Assembly (NCBI GenBank): GCA_018402135.1
Contig: JAGYJF010000005.1
Coordinates: 342,209 to 406,208, forward strand
Source: Flavobacteriaceae bacterium
GTDB lineage: Bacteria; Bacteroidota; Bacteroidia; Flavobacteriales; Flavobacteriaceae
Direction of reading: 5' to 3'
DNA length: 64,000 bases
In this document: piece after piece, positions 18,679 to 26,233 of the stretch
Numbering within the stretch: position 1 is the first letter of the stretch
Layout of the letters: the number at the start of each line of letters is the position of its first letter
The notes under the pieces: model-generated
What the model was told of the DNA's origin: nothing
What the model saw: only the letters and a program-made list of their open reading frames with translations
Databases searched by the model: none
Translations under genes and position numbers: made by a program

Positions 18679-19854
18679 TTATTGCTGACCAATATCAACC
18701 AATTCCATAATAAATGCTAAATCGGTATTGGGTGGAATAAATCCGCCGCCAGCACCACGCTCGCCATAAGCCAAATGCGATGGCATGAACACAAATATTT
18801 TATCACCTACATTCATTAGGGCTGCAGCCTCTTTAAAGCCTGCAATCATTCCAGCGTCTGGGCTAATGGGCATAGCCATGGGCTGATATGCGTTGGCTGC
18901 CGCACGTTGTTCATTTAGGATACCATGCCGCTCGGCTACACTTTGTACGCTGGTGTCAAACAATCTACCGTCGGTAAAATAACCTTCGTAGTTCATATTA
19001 ACCATGCTACCAACGGCTGGTTTTGGACCAGTACCGTTCGTAATAGTGTATAATTTTAATCCTGAATCAAGGGTTTTAGCTTTAGATAGGTAGTTGTCTA
19101 AAGTTTCTTTAACAGTTACAGCAGCCTCCATATTTTTAGCTTCGCGTTCTTGTTGTTCGGCTTCGGCTTTTTGTCTGGCTTCTTCGCGCGCTTTTTCCTG
19201 TTTTTCTTTAATTTTAGGCAATTCTTCTTCAAATACCTTTGGTGCGTTAAAACTTTTGGCTTCTGAACCTTTTCTAATGATGTTTAATTGCTCTATCACG
19301 ACATCTTCTGCTGGTTTGTTTCCGCCGGCGGTAGCTACATTAGAAATACTGTCTTGAATATTTAAACCTACCACCAGTTCACCAAAAACAGTGTGGCGAT
19401 TATCTAAATTAGGTGTTGCCACTTCGGTTATAAAAAACTGACTGCCATTAGTAGCTGGACCAGAATTGGCCATCGATAAAATACCTGGCTTATCGTGTTT
19501 TAAATCTGGACTAAATTCATCTTCAAATTTATAACCTGGATCACCAGAGCCAGTGCCAGTTGGATCACCACCTTGAATCATAAATCCATCGATAACACGG
19601 TGAAAAATTATGCCATTATAAAAAGGCTTGCCTTTAAATTCTTCACTAACCATTGGGTGGTTACCTTCAGCCAAAGCCACAAAATTGGCAACCGTTACTG
19701 GCGTTTTATCGGCGGTTAATTTGGCAACCATCACGCCTTTATTAGTTACAAATTCGGCATAAAGACCGTCTTCCAAATCTGGGTATTCTTCTTTACAAGA
19801 GAATAGTGTTACTAACAACACTAACAATACAAGTTTTAAGCTATTTTTAATCAT
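18679..19854 (-). CDS. Cyclophilin-FKBP fusion peptidyl-prolyl isomerase, lipoprotein
   Basis: A 391-residue lipoprotein (signal LVLLVLLVTLFSCKEE) with two prolyl-isomerase domains. Residues about 30-195 are a cyclophilin ([41 protein letters not shown]). Residues about 205-245 form a charged, probably coiled-coil linker. Residues about 265-391 are an FKBP domain (VNMNYEGYFTDGRLFDTSV, HLAYGERGAGGGFIPPNTDL) with an insertion after FDTS. It presumably helps fold envelope proteins in the periplasm. Its start overlaps the gldI stop by 8 bases, so translation is probably coupled. A cytoplasmic paralogue lies at 58644. Confidence 0.93.
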   Translation of the reverse strand: MIKNSLKLVLLVLLVTLFSCKEEYPDLEDGLYAEFVTNKGVMVAKLTADKTPVTVANFVALAEGNHPMVSEEFKGKPFYNGIIFHRVIDGFMIQGGDPTGTGSGDPGYKFEDEFSPDLKHDKPGILSMANSGPATNGSQFFITEVATPNLDNRHTVFGELVVGLNIQDSISNVATAGGNKPAEDVVIEQLNIIRKGSEAKSFNAPKVFEEELPKIKEKQEKAREEARQKAEAEQQEREAKNMEAAVTVKETLDNYLSKAKTLDSGLKLYTITNGTGPKPAVGSMVNMNYEGYFTDGRLFDTSVQSVAERHGILNEQRAAANAYQPMAMPISPDAGMIAGFKEAAALMNVGDKIFVFMPSHLAYGERGAGGGFIPPNTDLAFIMELVDIGQQ

Positions 19855-20392
19855 TTTTATTTTGAGTTATTGAGTTTAATGTTACTGTACAAATTAACGG
19901 CACATTGGTGCCAATCTTATTTTGGTCGCCGTAATAACCGTAGGCAATGTTTGACGGAAAGAAAAAAGTGGCAGTTTCGCCAGCTTTTAAAAGCTTTAAG
20001 CCTTCTCTTAGACCAGTAAACAACTCTTGCTGATCCATGGCGTAATTTTGAGTTTTAAGTTCTTCTTCAGTGTAAATCAAGTTGCCGTCTATATCTTTTA
20101 TATTATACTTAAAGTTAACAATATCACCAAATCTTGCGGTAATACTATCACCTTCTATTTGATGAACATAAAAATACCAAAATCCGTTTTCAGTGCTTAT
20201 GAAATCTGTATTTTTTTGCATAAGCATGATTTCTTTAAAAGCATCTTCTTGAGCTTTGTTCAGTTTAATATTGCGCTCTGCGGATTCTTTTATAAATGAA
20301 CCTGAGGCTTTTGAAATGGGCTCTCTTGCTTCTGGCGACTTACAACTTGCGAATGTAATTAACGCTAAAAATATAAAGTATGATATTTTCAT
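19847..20392 (-). CDS. gldI: Gliding motility-associated peptidyl-prolyl isomerase GldI
   Basis: A 181-residue lipoprotein (signal FLALITFASCKSPE, lipidated cysteine at about 18) with a C-terminal FKBP domain of about residues 85-175 (FGDIVNFKYNIKDIDGNLIY, FTGLREGLKLLKAGETATFF, SNIAYGYYGDQNKIGTNVPL). This matches GldI, a lipoprotein needed for gliding and for secretion in Flavobacterium. It probably folds components of the gliding/type IX machinery in the periplasm. It overlaps the upstream DHH phosphoesterase gene by one base (TAATG) and the downstream PPIase gene by 8 bases, a tightly coupled three-gene operon. Confidence 0.92.
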   Translation of the reverse strand: MKISYFIFLALITFASCKSPEAREPISKASGSFIKESAERNIKLNKAQEDAFKEIMLMQKNTDFISTENGFWYFYVHQIEGDSITARFGDIVNFKYNIKDIDGNLIYTEEELKTQNYAMDQQELFTGLREGLKLLKAGETATFFFPSNIAYGYYGDQNKIGTNVPLICTVTLNSITQNKND

Positions 20393-21405
20393 TAGGTTAA
20401 AGTAGATTTATACTGAGGCAATATACTAATAAATTTTTCAACTGTTTGTAATAAGGATAGTTCACTTTTACCACCCGCAGCATTCATATGACCGCCACCA
20501 CCAAAGTGAGCGCGAGAAAATTCATTTACATCAAACGACCCTTTACTTCTAAATGAAATTTTAATAATTTGATCCTGCATGCTTTCAATAAAAATGGCAG
20601 CGAAAACAATGCCTTCTATAGTCAAACCGTAGTTTACAAAACCTTCCGTATCACCTTTTTTGAAATTAAATTCGTTCAAATCACTCTGACTTAAAACAAT
20701 ATAGGCTGTTTTTAAATCTGGTAACACATGCAAGTTATTCAAAGCCCTACCTAATAATTGAGTGCGTTGGTAACTATTAGTATCATAGACATTATGATGG
20801 ATAGCTGAGTTATTGGCACCTTTATCAATTAAATCTGCAATTAACCGATGCGTCGTGCTACTTGTGTTTGGAAATCTAAACGAACCTGTATCTGTCATCA
20901 CACCCGCATACAAACAATTTGCAACCTCTGCATTGATGAGGTGGTTGAGCGATAATTTTGAAATAAAATGATAAACCATTTCGGCGGTTGAGCTCATCAT
21001 CACATCCGAATACACATAATTTGAATAATCGTCCGGTTTCTGATGGTGGTCTATCATAATTTTTATAGCCTTAGAATCTTTCAATGATGTTTCCATATCA
21101 CCTGTTCTAAAAAGCGCATTGAAATCTAAAGTGAAAATAATATCTGTATTTTGGATTATAGATTCGCATTTTTTTGAATCCGTTTCGAACAGTAATATAG
21201 AGTCGTTTCCGGGCATCCATTTTAAAAAATGCGGATAGTCGTTTGGAGCTATAATTGTAATATCATGGTTTAATTGAACTAAAAAATGATATAAACCCAA
21301 ACATGAACCAATGGCATCGCCATCAGGATTTTTATGGGGCACAATAACTATTTTCTTTGGATTGCTGAGTATATTTTTAACAGCAATTATATCTTCATTT
21401 TTCAT
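20392..21405 (-). CDS. DHH/DHHA1 phosphoesterase, NrnA-like
   Basis: A 337-residue phosphoesterase likely to degrade nano-RNA or pAp, as in NrnA-type proteins. DHH-domain motifs are VPHKNPDGDAIGS, FTLDFNALFRTGDME, the namesake IDHH in KIMIDHHQKP, and VMTDTGSFRFPNTS. The C-terminal DHHA1 domain ends with the RNA-binding FGGGGHMNAAGG motif. The ATG at 21405 (MKNEDI) is preferred over the one nine codons upstream (MLLIVYSPC), which adds a non-conserved extension. It is the first gene of the operon with gldI and the PPIase lipoprotein, and is divergent from the PhoD-like gene. Confidence 0.9.
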   Translation of the reverse strand: MKNEDIIAVKNILSNPKKIVIVPHKNPDGDAIGSCLGLYHFLVQLNHDITIIAPNDYPHFLKWMPGNDSILLFETDSKKCESIIQNTDIIFTLDFNALFRTGDMETSLKDSKAIKIMIDHHQKPDDYSNYVYSDVMMSSTAEMVYHFISKLSLNHLINAEVANCLYAGVMTDTGSFRFPNTSSTTHRLIADLIDKGANNSAIHHNVYDTNSYQRTQLLGRALNNLHVLPDLKTAYIVLSQSDLNEFNFKKGDTEGFVNYGLTIEGIVFAAIFIESMQDQIIKISFRSKGSFDVNEFSRAHFGGGGHMNAAGGKSELSLLQTVEKFISILPQYKSTLT

Positions 21406-21500
21406 ACAAGGCGAATATACAATTAATAACAAATAATTAAAGTTGCTTCACAAAATTTTAGCTAATATTGATTTTTGTTTAACAACTTATCTTTTACCCT

Positions 21501-22523
21501 ATGAAGCATTTTTACCAATTAAGTTTTTTAATGATTTTCTTGTTGCTTGGATGCAAAACGCCTAGTAATTTAGACAACTCTCAACCCGATTTTATTATTG
21601 CATTTGGTTCCTGTAATAATCAGGAATTGGAAAACAACTTGTGGCCGGCCGTTTTAAAACAAAATCCTAACGTATGGGTTTGGGGTGGCGATAATATATA
21701 TTCGGACACCTACGATATGGAAAAAATGGCAATGGATTATAAAACCTTAAAAGAACATAAAGATTATGCCAACCTTGTTAAATCTACTGCAATTTTAGGC
21801 ACTTGGGACGACCACGACTATGGTTTGAACGACGGTGGTGAAGACTATGAAATGCGAATAGAAAGTCAGCAATTGTTTTTAGATTTTTTTGATGTGCCTA
21901 AAGAAGACCCAAGACGAGCGCGCGAAGGTATTTACCACACCGAATTGTTTGAAACAATGAATGGTAGCGTAAAAGTAATAGTTCTCGATACCAGATATTT
22001 TAGAACTGCTTTAACAAAATCTGAAACTCAAAAAAGACGGTATCAACCCAATCCCTATGGTGAAGGAACCCTTTTAGGCGAAGAACAGTGGCAGTGGCTA
22101 AATACTGAACTTAAAAATTCGAGGGCAGATTTTAATGTGATTGTAACCAGTATTCAATTGCTTTCTGGTGAGCATGGTTTTGAAACTTGGGCCAACTTCC
22201 CACATGAGCAAGACAAACTATATGATTTGATAAAATCTTCCAAAGCCAATGGAATCATGGTTTTATCTGGTGACAGACATATTTCAGAATTTTCAAAAAA
22301 GGAAATTAAGGGATTAAAATACCCACTTATTGACTTTACAAGTAGTGGTCTCACACATGTTTACTCAAGTTATAGTGGTGAACCCAATCAATACCGCGTT
22401 GGAAGCGTGATTAGTCAAAAAAGTTTTGGAGTGGTGCGATTTAATTTTAAAGCCAAAAGCGTAATCATGTCTATGCACAATGAAAACAATAAACCATTAG
22501 CCGTGCATGTAGCCAAATATTAA
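21501..22523 (+). CDS. PhoD-like alkaline phosphatase/phosphodiesterase lipoprotein
   Basis: A 340-residue lipoprotein (LLLGCKTP, cysteine near residue 18) of the PhoD metallophosphatase family. Metal-binding motifs are AFGSCNNQ, WVWGGDNIYSD, GTWDDHDYGLNDGG, VIVLDTRYFR and MVLSGDRHISEF. PhoD enzymes hydrolyse phosphomonoesters or diesters outside the inner membrane using Ca/Fe. The N-terminal beta-sandwich of long PhoD proteins is absent, placing this in the short branch. A weak promoter (TTG at 21443, 17 bases, TAATATTG at 21463) precedes it. Confidence 0.9.
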   Translation: MKHFYQLSFLMIFLLLGCKTPSNLDNSQPDFIIAFGSCNNQELENNLWPAVLKQNPNVWVWGGDNIYSDTYDMEKMAMDYKTLKEHKDYANLVKSTAILGTWDDHDYGLNDGGEDYEMRIESQQLFLDFFDVPKEDPRRAREGIYHTELFETMNGSVKVIVLDTRYFRTALTKSETQKRRYQPNPYGEGTLLGEEQWQWLNTELKNSRADFNVIVTSIQLLSGEHGFETWANFPHEQDKLYDLIKSSKANGIMVLSGDRHISEFSKKEIKGLKYPLIDFTSSGLTHVYSSYSGEPNQYRVGSVISQKSFGVVRFNFKAKSVIMSMHNENNKPLAVHVAKY

Positions 22524-22554
22524 TTGCAATTACAATGTAATACCATTACTTTTG
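22524..22554 (+). promoter_or_regulatory. Promoter of ndk
   Basis: TTG (22524-22526), 20-base spacer, TACTTTTG (22547-22554): both elements and spacing fit the flavobacterial consensus TTG-N17-23-TAnnTTTG. The predicted leader to the ndk ATG at 22577 is about 20 bases. Confidence 0.75.
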
Positions 22555-22576
22555 CAGCCAAATAAAAAATAATTAA

Positions 22577-22996
22577 ATGGCAACAAATAGAACATTTACC
22601 ATGCTTAAGCCTGATGCAGTTGAAAAAGGACACATCGGCGCAATATTAGAAAAAATTTCTGCTGCAGGATTTAGAATTGTAGCAATGAAATTAACGCAAA
22701 TGACCCAAAATGACGCAGAGACATTTTATGCAATACACAAGGAACGTCCGTTTTTTGGAGAACTTGTAACTTATATGACCCGTGGTCCGATTGTAGCAGC
22801 AATTTTAGAAAAGGAGAATGCTGTTGAAGATTTTAGAACCTTAATTGGCGCTACCAATCCAGCCGATGCTGCTGAAGGTACAATCAGAAAATTATATGCT
22901 GCTTCTATTGGCGAAAATGCTGTTCACGGCAGTGATAGCGACCAAAACGCCGCAATTGAAGGGGCTTTCCATTTCTCAGGTAGAGAGATGTTTTAG
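22577..22996 (+). CDS. ndk: Nucleoside-diphosphate kinase
   Basis: Transfers the gamma phosphate of ATP to other nucleoside diphosphates by a phosphohistidine intermediate. The 139-residue length is typical. The catalytic H117 sits in [11 protein letters not shown], and K11 in [11 protein letters not shown] binds the phosphates; [15 protein letters not shown] is also intact. It has its own promoter and a strong terminator, and is separated from the gldI operon only by the PhoD-like gene. Confidence 0.97.
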   Translation: MATNRTFTMLKPDAVEKGHIGAILEKISAAGFRIVAMKLTQMTQNDAETFYAIHKERPFFGELVTYMTRGPIVAAILEKENAVEDFRTLIGATNPADAAEGTIRKLYAASIGENAVHGSDSDQNAAIEGAFHFSGREMF

Positions 22997-23016
22997 TTCA
23001 AAACGTATTGAAAATG

Positions 23017-23045
23017 AAAAACCACGCTCAAAGCGTGGTTTTTTG
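23017..23045. terminator. Bidirectional terminator between ndk and the cold-shock gene
   Basis: AAAACCACGCT pairs with AGCGTGGTTTT around a three-base loop, with T-runs on both strands. It separates the convergent ndk (plus) and cold-shock (minus) genes. Confidence 0.9.
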
Positions 23046-23070
23046 TTTCAAAAAAAGTCAATTATATTGC

Positions 23071-23262
23071 TTATAGAACCTTAACGTTCACAGCGTTTAA
23101 TCCTTTTTTACCTTCTGTTAGTTCGAATTCAACGTCATCACCTTCTCTAATTTCGTCTACTAATCCTGAAATGTGAACAAAATGCTCACGATTTGAACCT
23201 TCTTCTGTGATAAAACCAAAACCTTTGGCATCGTTGAAGAATTTTACTGTTCCTTTACTCAT
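23071..23262 (-). CDS. CspA-type cold-shock protein
   Basis: A 63-residue single-domain cold-shock protein that binds single-stranded RNA/DNA. RNP1 reads KGFGFI and RNP2 reads EHFVHIS, with GTVKFFND at the N-terminus. The RNP2 core is HFVH where VFVH is more usual, a mild variation. Monocistronic, with a promoter box at 23290-23297 and a leader of about 27 bases; there is no long cold-box-type leader. Confidence 0.95.
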   Translation of the reverse strand: MSKGTVKFFNDAKGFGFITEEGSNREHFVHISGLVDEIREGDDVEFELTEGKKGLNAVNVKVL

Positions 23263-23289
23263 GTTAAAAATTTAAATTATTAATTGATG

Positions 23290-23297
23290 CAAACTTA
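23290..23297 (-). promoter_or_regulatory. -7 promoter box of the cold-shock gene
   Basis: TAAGTTTG on the minus strand fits TAnnTTTG, 27 bases before the ATG. No clear -33 TTG. Confidence 0.55.
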
Positions 23298-23395
23298 CGA
23301 CTAAAAAATTCATTTTTACTATAATTTACTAAATATTTGAAAATAAATATTTTATTTAGTCCACCTTTATTTAGATTAAAATATTTCACAAGACT

Positions 23396-26221
23396 TTAAT
23401 TTTTAAGTATTACTGGCGTACCCAAACCTAACTCTTTTAATTTTTCTAATTGTGTCTTAGCATCGCCAACAATTAAATAAATCATTTTGTCGGGATGAAT
23501 ATAGGTTTCAATTAAGGTTTGCATTTCGGAAATAGTCATGTTTTTAGCAGAAGCTTCATTTAAAGAAATGTAGTTTTCGGGCAAGTTATAATTACTAATA
23601 TCTCTCAGCATGTTCAATTTAGCACCTAAGGTTTCAAATGCACGCGCGTTACTTTTAATCATAAAACTTTTGGTAACCTCCAAATCAGCTTCCGAGTAAG
23701 AAGCGCCATAATCTTCTAAAATCGATTTTATTAAATCTACCGCTTCAAAAGTTACATTACTTCTAACACCGCTTGATATGGTGAACGGACCTGCATAATT
23801 AGAACCTGAAAAACCTGATCTTATTCCGTAAGTATAGCCTTTATCCTCCCGAAGTGCTTGTGTTAATTTAGAAGCAAAGCCACCACCGCCAAGTTTATAA
23901 TTCATTATTTGAACTTTGTAATAGTCAGGATGTGTAGCAGCAATCGCTGGATTTCCTATACGAAGTACCGATTGTTTAGCGTTTGGTACATCATAAAAAT
24001 ACAGTTCTGAATTCTCTATGGTATCTGGTACTACCATATCGGGTAAATTTATATTTTTTGCTTCCCAATTATTGTTGATGTTTTCTAAAGCTAAAATAAC
24101 AGCTTCCGTTTTGATATCACCAACTACATGTACATTGCTAAGATGAGGCGAAAGATTGTTTTGATAGTAATTTTTTAAATCTTCAATGCTGATACTTTCA
24201 ACAGATTCTTGGGTGCCAATATTATCGTTTGCCAACATATGACCATCACCGTATATCAATTTAGCATAGAGTCGTGAAGCCACATTGTTGGGATTGGCCT
24301 GACGACGCGCAATAGAACTTAAGGTACTTTGTTTTACCAATTCAAATTCGGCTGTATCCCATCGTGGTTCTAAAAGAATTTCAGATACCAACTTCATGGT
24401 TTCGTCAAAATATTTTGAAAGCGTGGTGCCACTTATCACCAGGGCATCATCTGTTGCATAGGTTGAAATATTAGCGCCCAACATTTCAATGGCATATTCT
24501 AGTTCTTCGGGTGTTTTTTGTTGTGTGCCCTTGGTTAGCATACTTGCCAGAAGATTTGAAACACCTATTTTATCTGGACTTTCTAATAGCATACCACCTT
24601 TAATTTGGATTTCAAATTGTACCAACGGAACTTCATTATTTTCAATTCCGAAAACTTTTAAACTGGATGACAATTCATTTTTCCAAACTTTAGGAATGCT
24701 TAAACTTGGCGTTTCACCATATGGCGGCTCTTGCGATCTGTCAAAGCTTGATGGTGTTTTGGGATAGTCAACTGCCAACTCAAGATTAAAGTCATCTTCA
24801 GCACCGTCAATAATGGGTTCTTCAACAACATCGGCTAAAACAGATCCTTCTAAAACCAATTGAGATTGGCCTTTAGGCACAAAACTAGAGGCTACATAAT
24901 GCTTATTCTTAATGTACTTATTGTAAACTCGGGTAACATCATCAGTGGTAACTGCTAGAATTTGTTTGATGTCTTCATTAATGTAACCTGGATCACCAGC
25001 AAAAATTTGGTACTGCGCCAATTGAAACCCTTTACCTAAAACACTGGACAAACCAGAATAAAAATTGGTTTCTTGTTGGGCCTTGATACGATTTAAATCG
25101 GTTTCTGAAATGCCTTCTGTTTCAAATAATTTAAAGGCATCAACTATCGCGTTTGCTACATCGTTAAGATTGGTGTCGTTAAATGCCGTCACACTCAACA
25201 TGATTTGTCCAGCTAATTCTGAACCATAATTAAACATGGATACTCTATCTGTAAGTTTTTTATCGTCCACTAAAACTTTTTGTAAAGGTGCTTTTTTACC
25301 ATTGGCCAAATATTCTAATAAAACCTCTAGAGCATACGCATCTTTGTGATATTCATGAATTCCTGACCAAGCCATTGTTAATTGAGGCAAACGTGCAAAA
25401 TTGTCCTCGTGGTATATTTTTTTTGTTTTGTCTAATGTGATATTTTGTTTAGGTAAAGGCTTTATTTCATCACCTTTAGGAATTTCGTCAAAATATTTTT
25501 TCACCCATGTTTTGGCTTGATCTACATCAAAATCGCCTGCAATAGTTAGTGTTACGTTATTAGGCACATACCAGCTGTTGTAAAAATCCTTCACATCCTG
25601 CAAAGTTGCATTTTGCAAATCTTCTAACGAACCAATAACCTCCCAGCTGTAAGGATGGCCTTTTGGAAACAAGTTTTTATTTATTACGTAAAAATTATGA
25701 CCATACGGCACATTATCAACATTCTGTCTCTTTTCATTTTTAACCACTTGCTTTTCTTTTGCAAGTACCTCTTCGGTAACTGTATTAATGAAAAACCCAA
25801 GTTTATCTGCTTCTGCCCAAATCATTTTTTCTAGTGCATCATTTGGTACGGTTTGAAAATAGTTGGTGCGGTCGCGACTTGTTGAGCCATTAGCACCAGA
25901 GCCACCAATGCGGGCACTCATTTTATCCAAACCACCTTTTCCTAAATTTTCAGATTCTAAAAATAATAAATGCTCAAATAAGTGGGCAAAACCAGTTCTG
26001 CCTTCTAGTTCTCTTGCCGAGCCTACGTGACTAGTAAGTGCAACAGCGACTACGGGATCGGATTTGTCCACATGAAAAATAACCTTGAGACCATTATCTA
26101 AAGTAAAAGTTTCAAAGTCTACTTTAAATTCAGTTTCTAGTTTTGGTGGAGTCTCAGTTTTACATGCTGAAAGGAAGCATATTGCCAAAAGGCACACGAT
26201 TTTAATCGTTTTATTGATCAT
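23396..26221 (-). CDS. M16-family metallopeptidase, lipoprotein, two-module
   Basis: A 941-residue zinc peptidase of the pitrilysin/insulysin clan with a lipoprotein signal (AICFLSACKTE). The N-terminal module holds the inverted zinc motif HLFEH (H80, E83, H84) with the third ligand E163 in KQVVKNEKRQN. The C-terminal module (from about residue 490) lacks the motif and is the usual inactive half; it contains the R/Y region of the family (LREDKGYTYGIRSGFSG). Both halves are in one chain, as in long pitrilysin-like members. It probably degrades peptides at the periplasmic face. It ends the M14-M16 pair, starting 12 bases after the M14 stop. Confidence 0.93.
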   Translation of the reverse strand: MINKTIKIVCLLAICFLSACKTETPPKLETEFKVDFETFTLDNGLKVIFHVDKSDPVVAVALTSHVGSARELEGRTGFAHLFEHLLFLESENLGKGGLDKMSARIGGSGANGSTSRDRTNYFQTVPNDALEKMIWAEADKLGFFINTVTEEVLAKEKQVVKNEKRQNVDNVPYGHNFYVINKNLFPKGHPYSWEVIGSLEDLQNATLQDVKDFYNSWYVPNNVTLTIAGDFDVDQAKTWVKKYFDEIPKGDEIKPLPKQNITLDKTKKIYHEDNFARLPQLTMAWSGIHEYHKDAYALEVLLEYLANGKKAPLQKVLVDDKKLTDRVSMFNYGSELAGQIMLSVTAFNDTNLNDVANAIVDAFKLFETEGISETDLNRIKAQQETNFYSGLSSVLGKGFQLAQYQIFAGDPGYINEDIKQILAVTTDDVTRVYNKYIKNKHYVASSFVPKGQSQLVLEGSVLADVVEEPIIDGAEDDFNLELAVDYPKTPSSFDRSQEPPYGETPSLSIPKVWKNELSSSLKVFGIENNEVPLVQFEIQIKGGMLLESPDKIGVSNLLASMLTKGTQQKTPEELEYAIEMLGANISTYATDDALVISGTTLSKYFDETMKLVSEILLEPRWDTAEFELVKQSTLSSIARRQANPNNVASRLYAKLIYGDGHMLANDNIGTQESVESISIEDLKNYYQNNLSPHLSNVHVVGDIKTEAVILALENINNNWEAKNINLPDMVVPDTIENSELYFYDVPNAKQSVLRIGNPAIAATHPDYYKVQIMNYKLGGGGFASKLTQALREDKGYTYGIRSGFSGSNYAGPFTISSGVRSNVTFEAVDLIKSILEDYGASYSEADLEVTKSFMIKSNARAFETLGAKLNMLRDISNYNLPENYISLNEASAKNMTISEMQTLIETYIHPDKMIYLIVGDAKTQLEKLKELGLGTPVILKN

Positions 26222-26233
26222 TTTAAATTGTTA

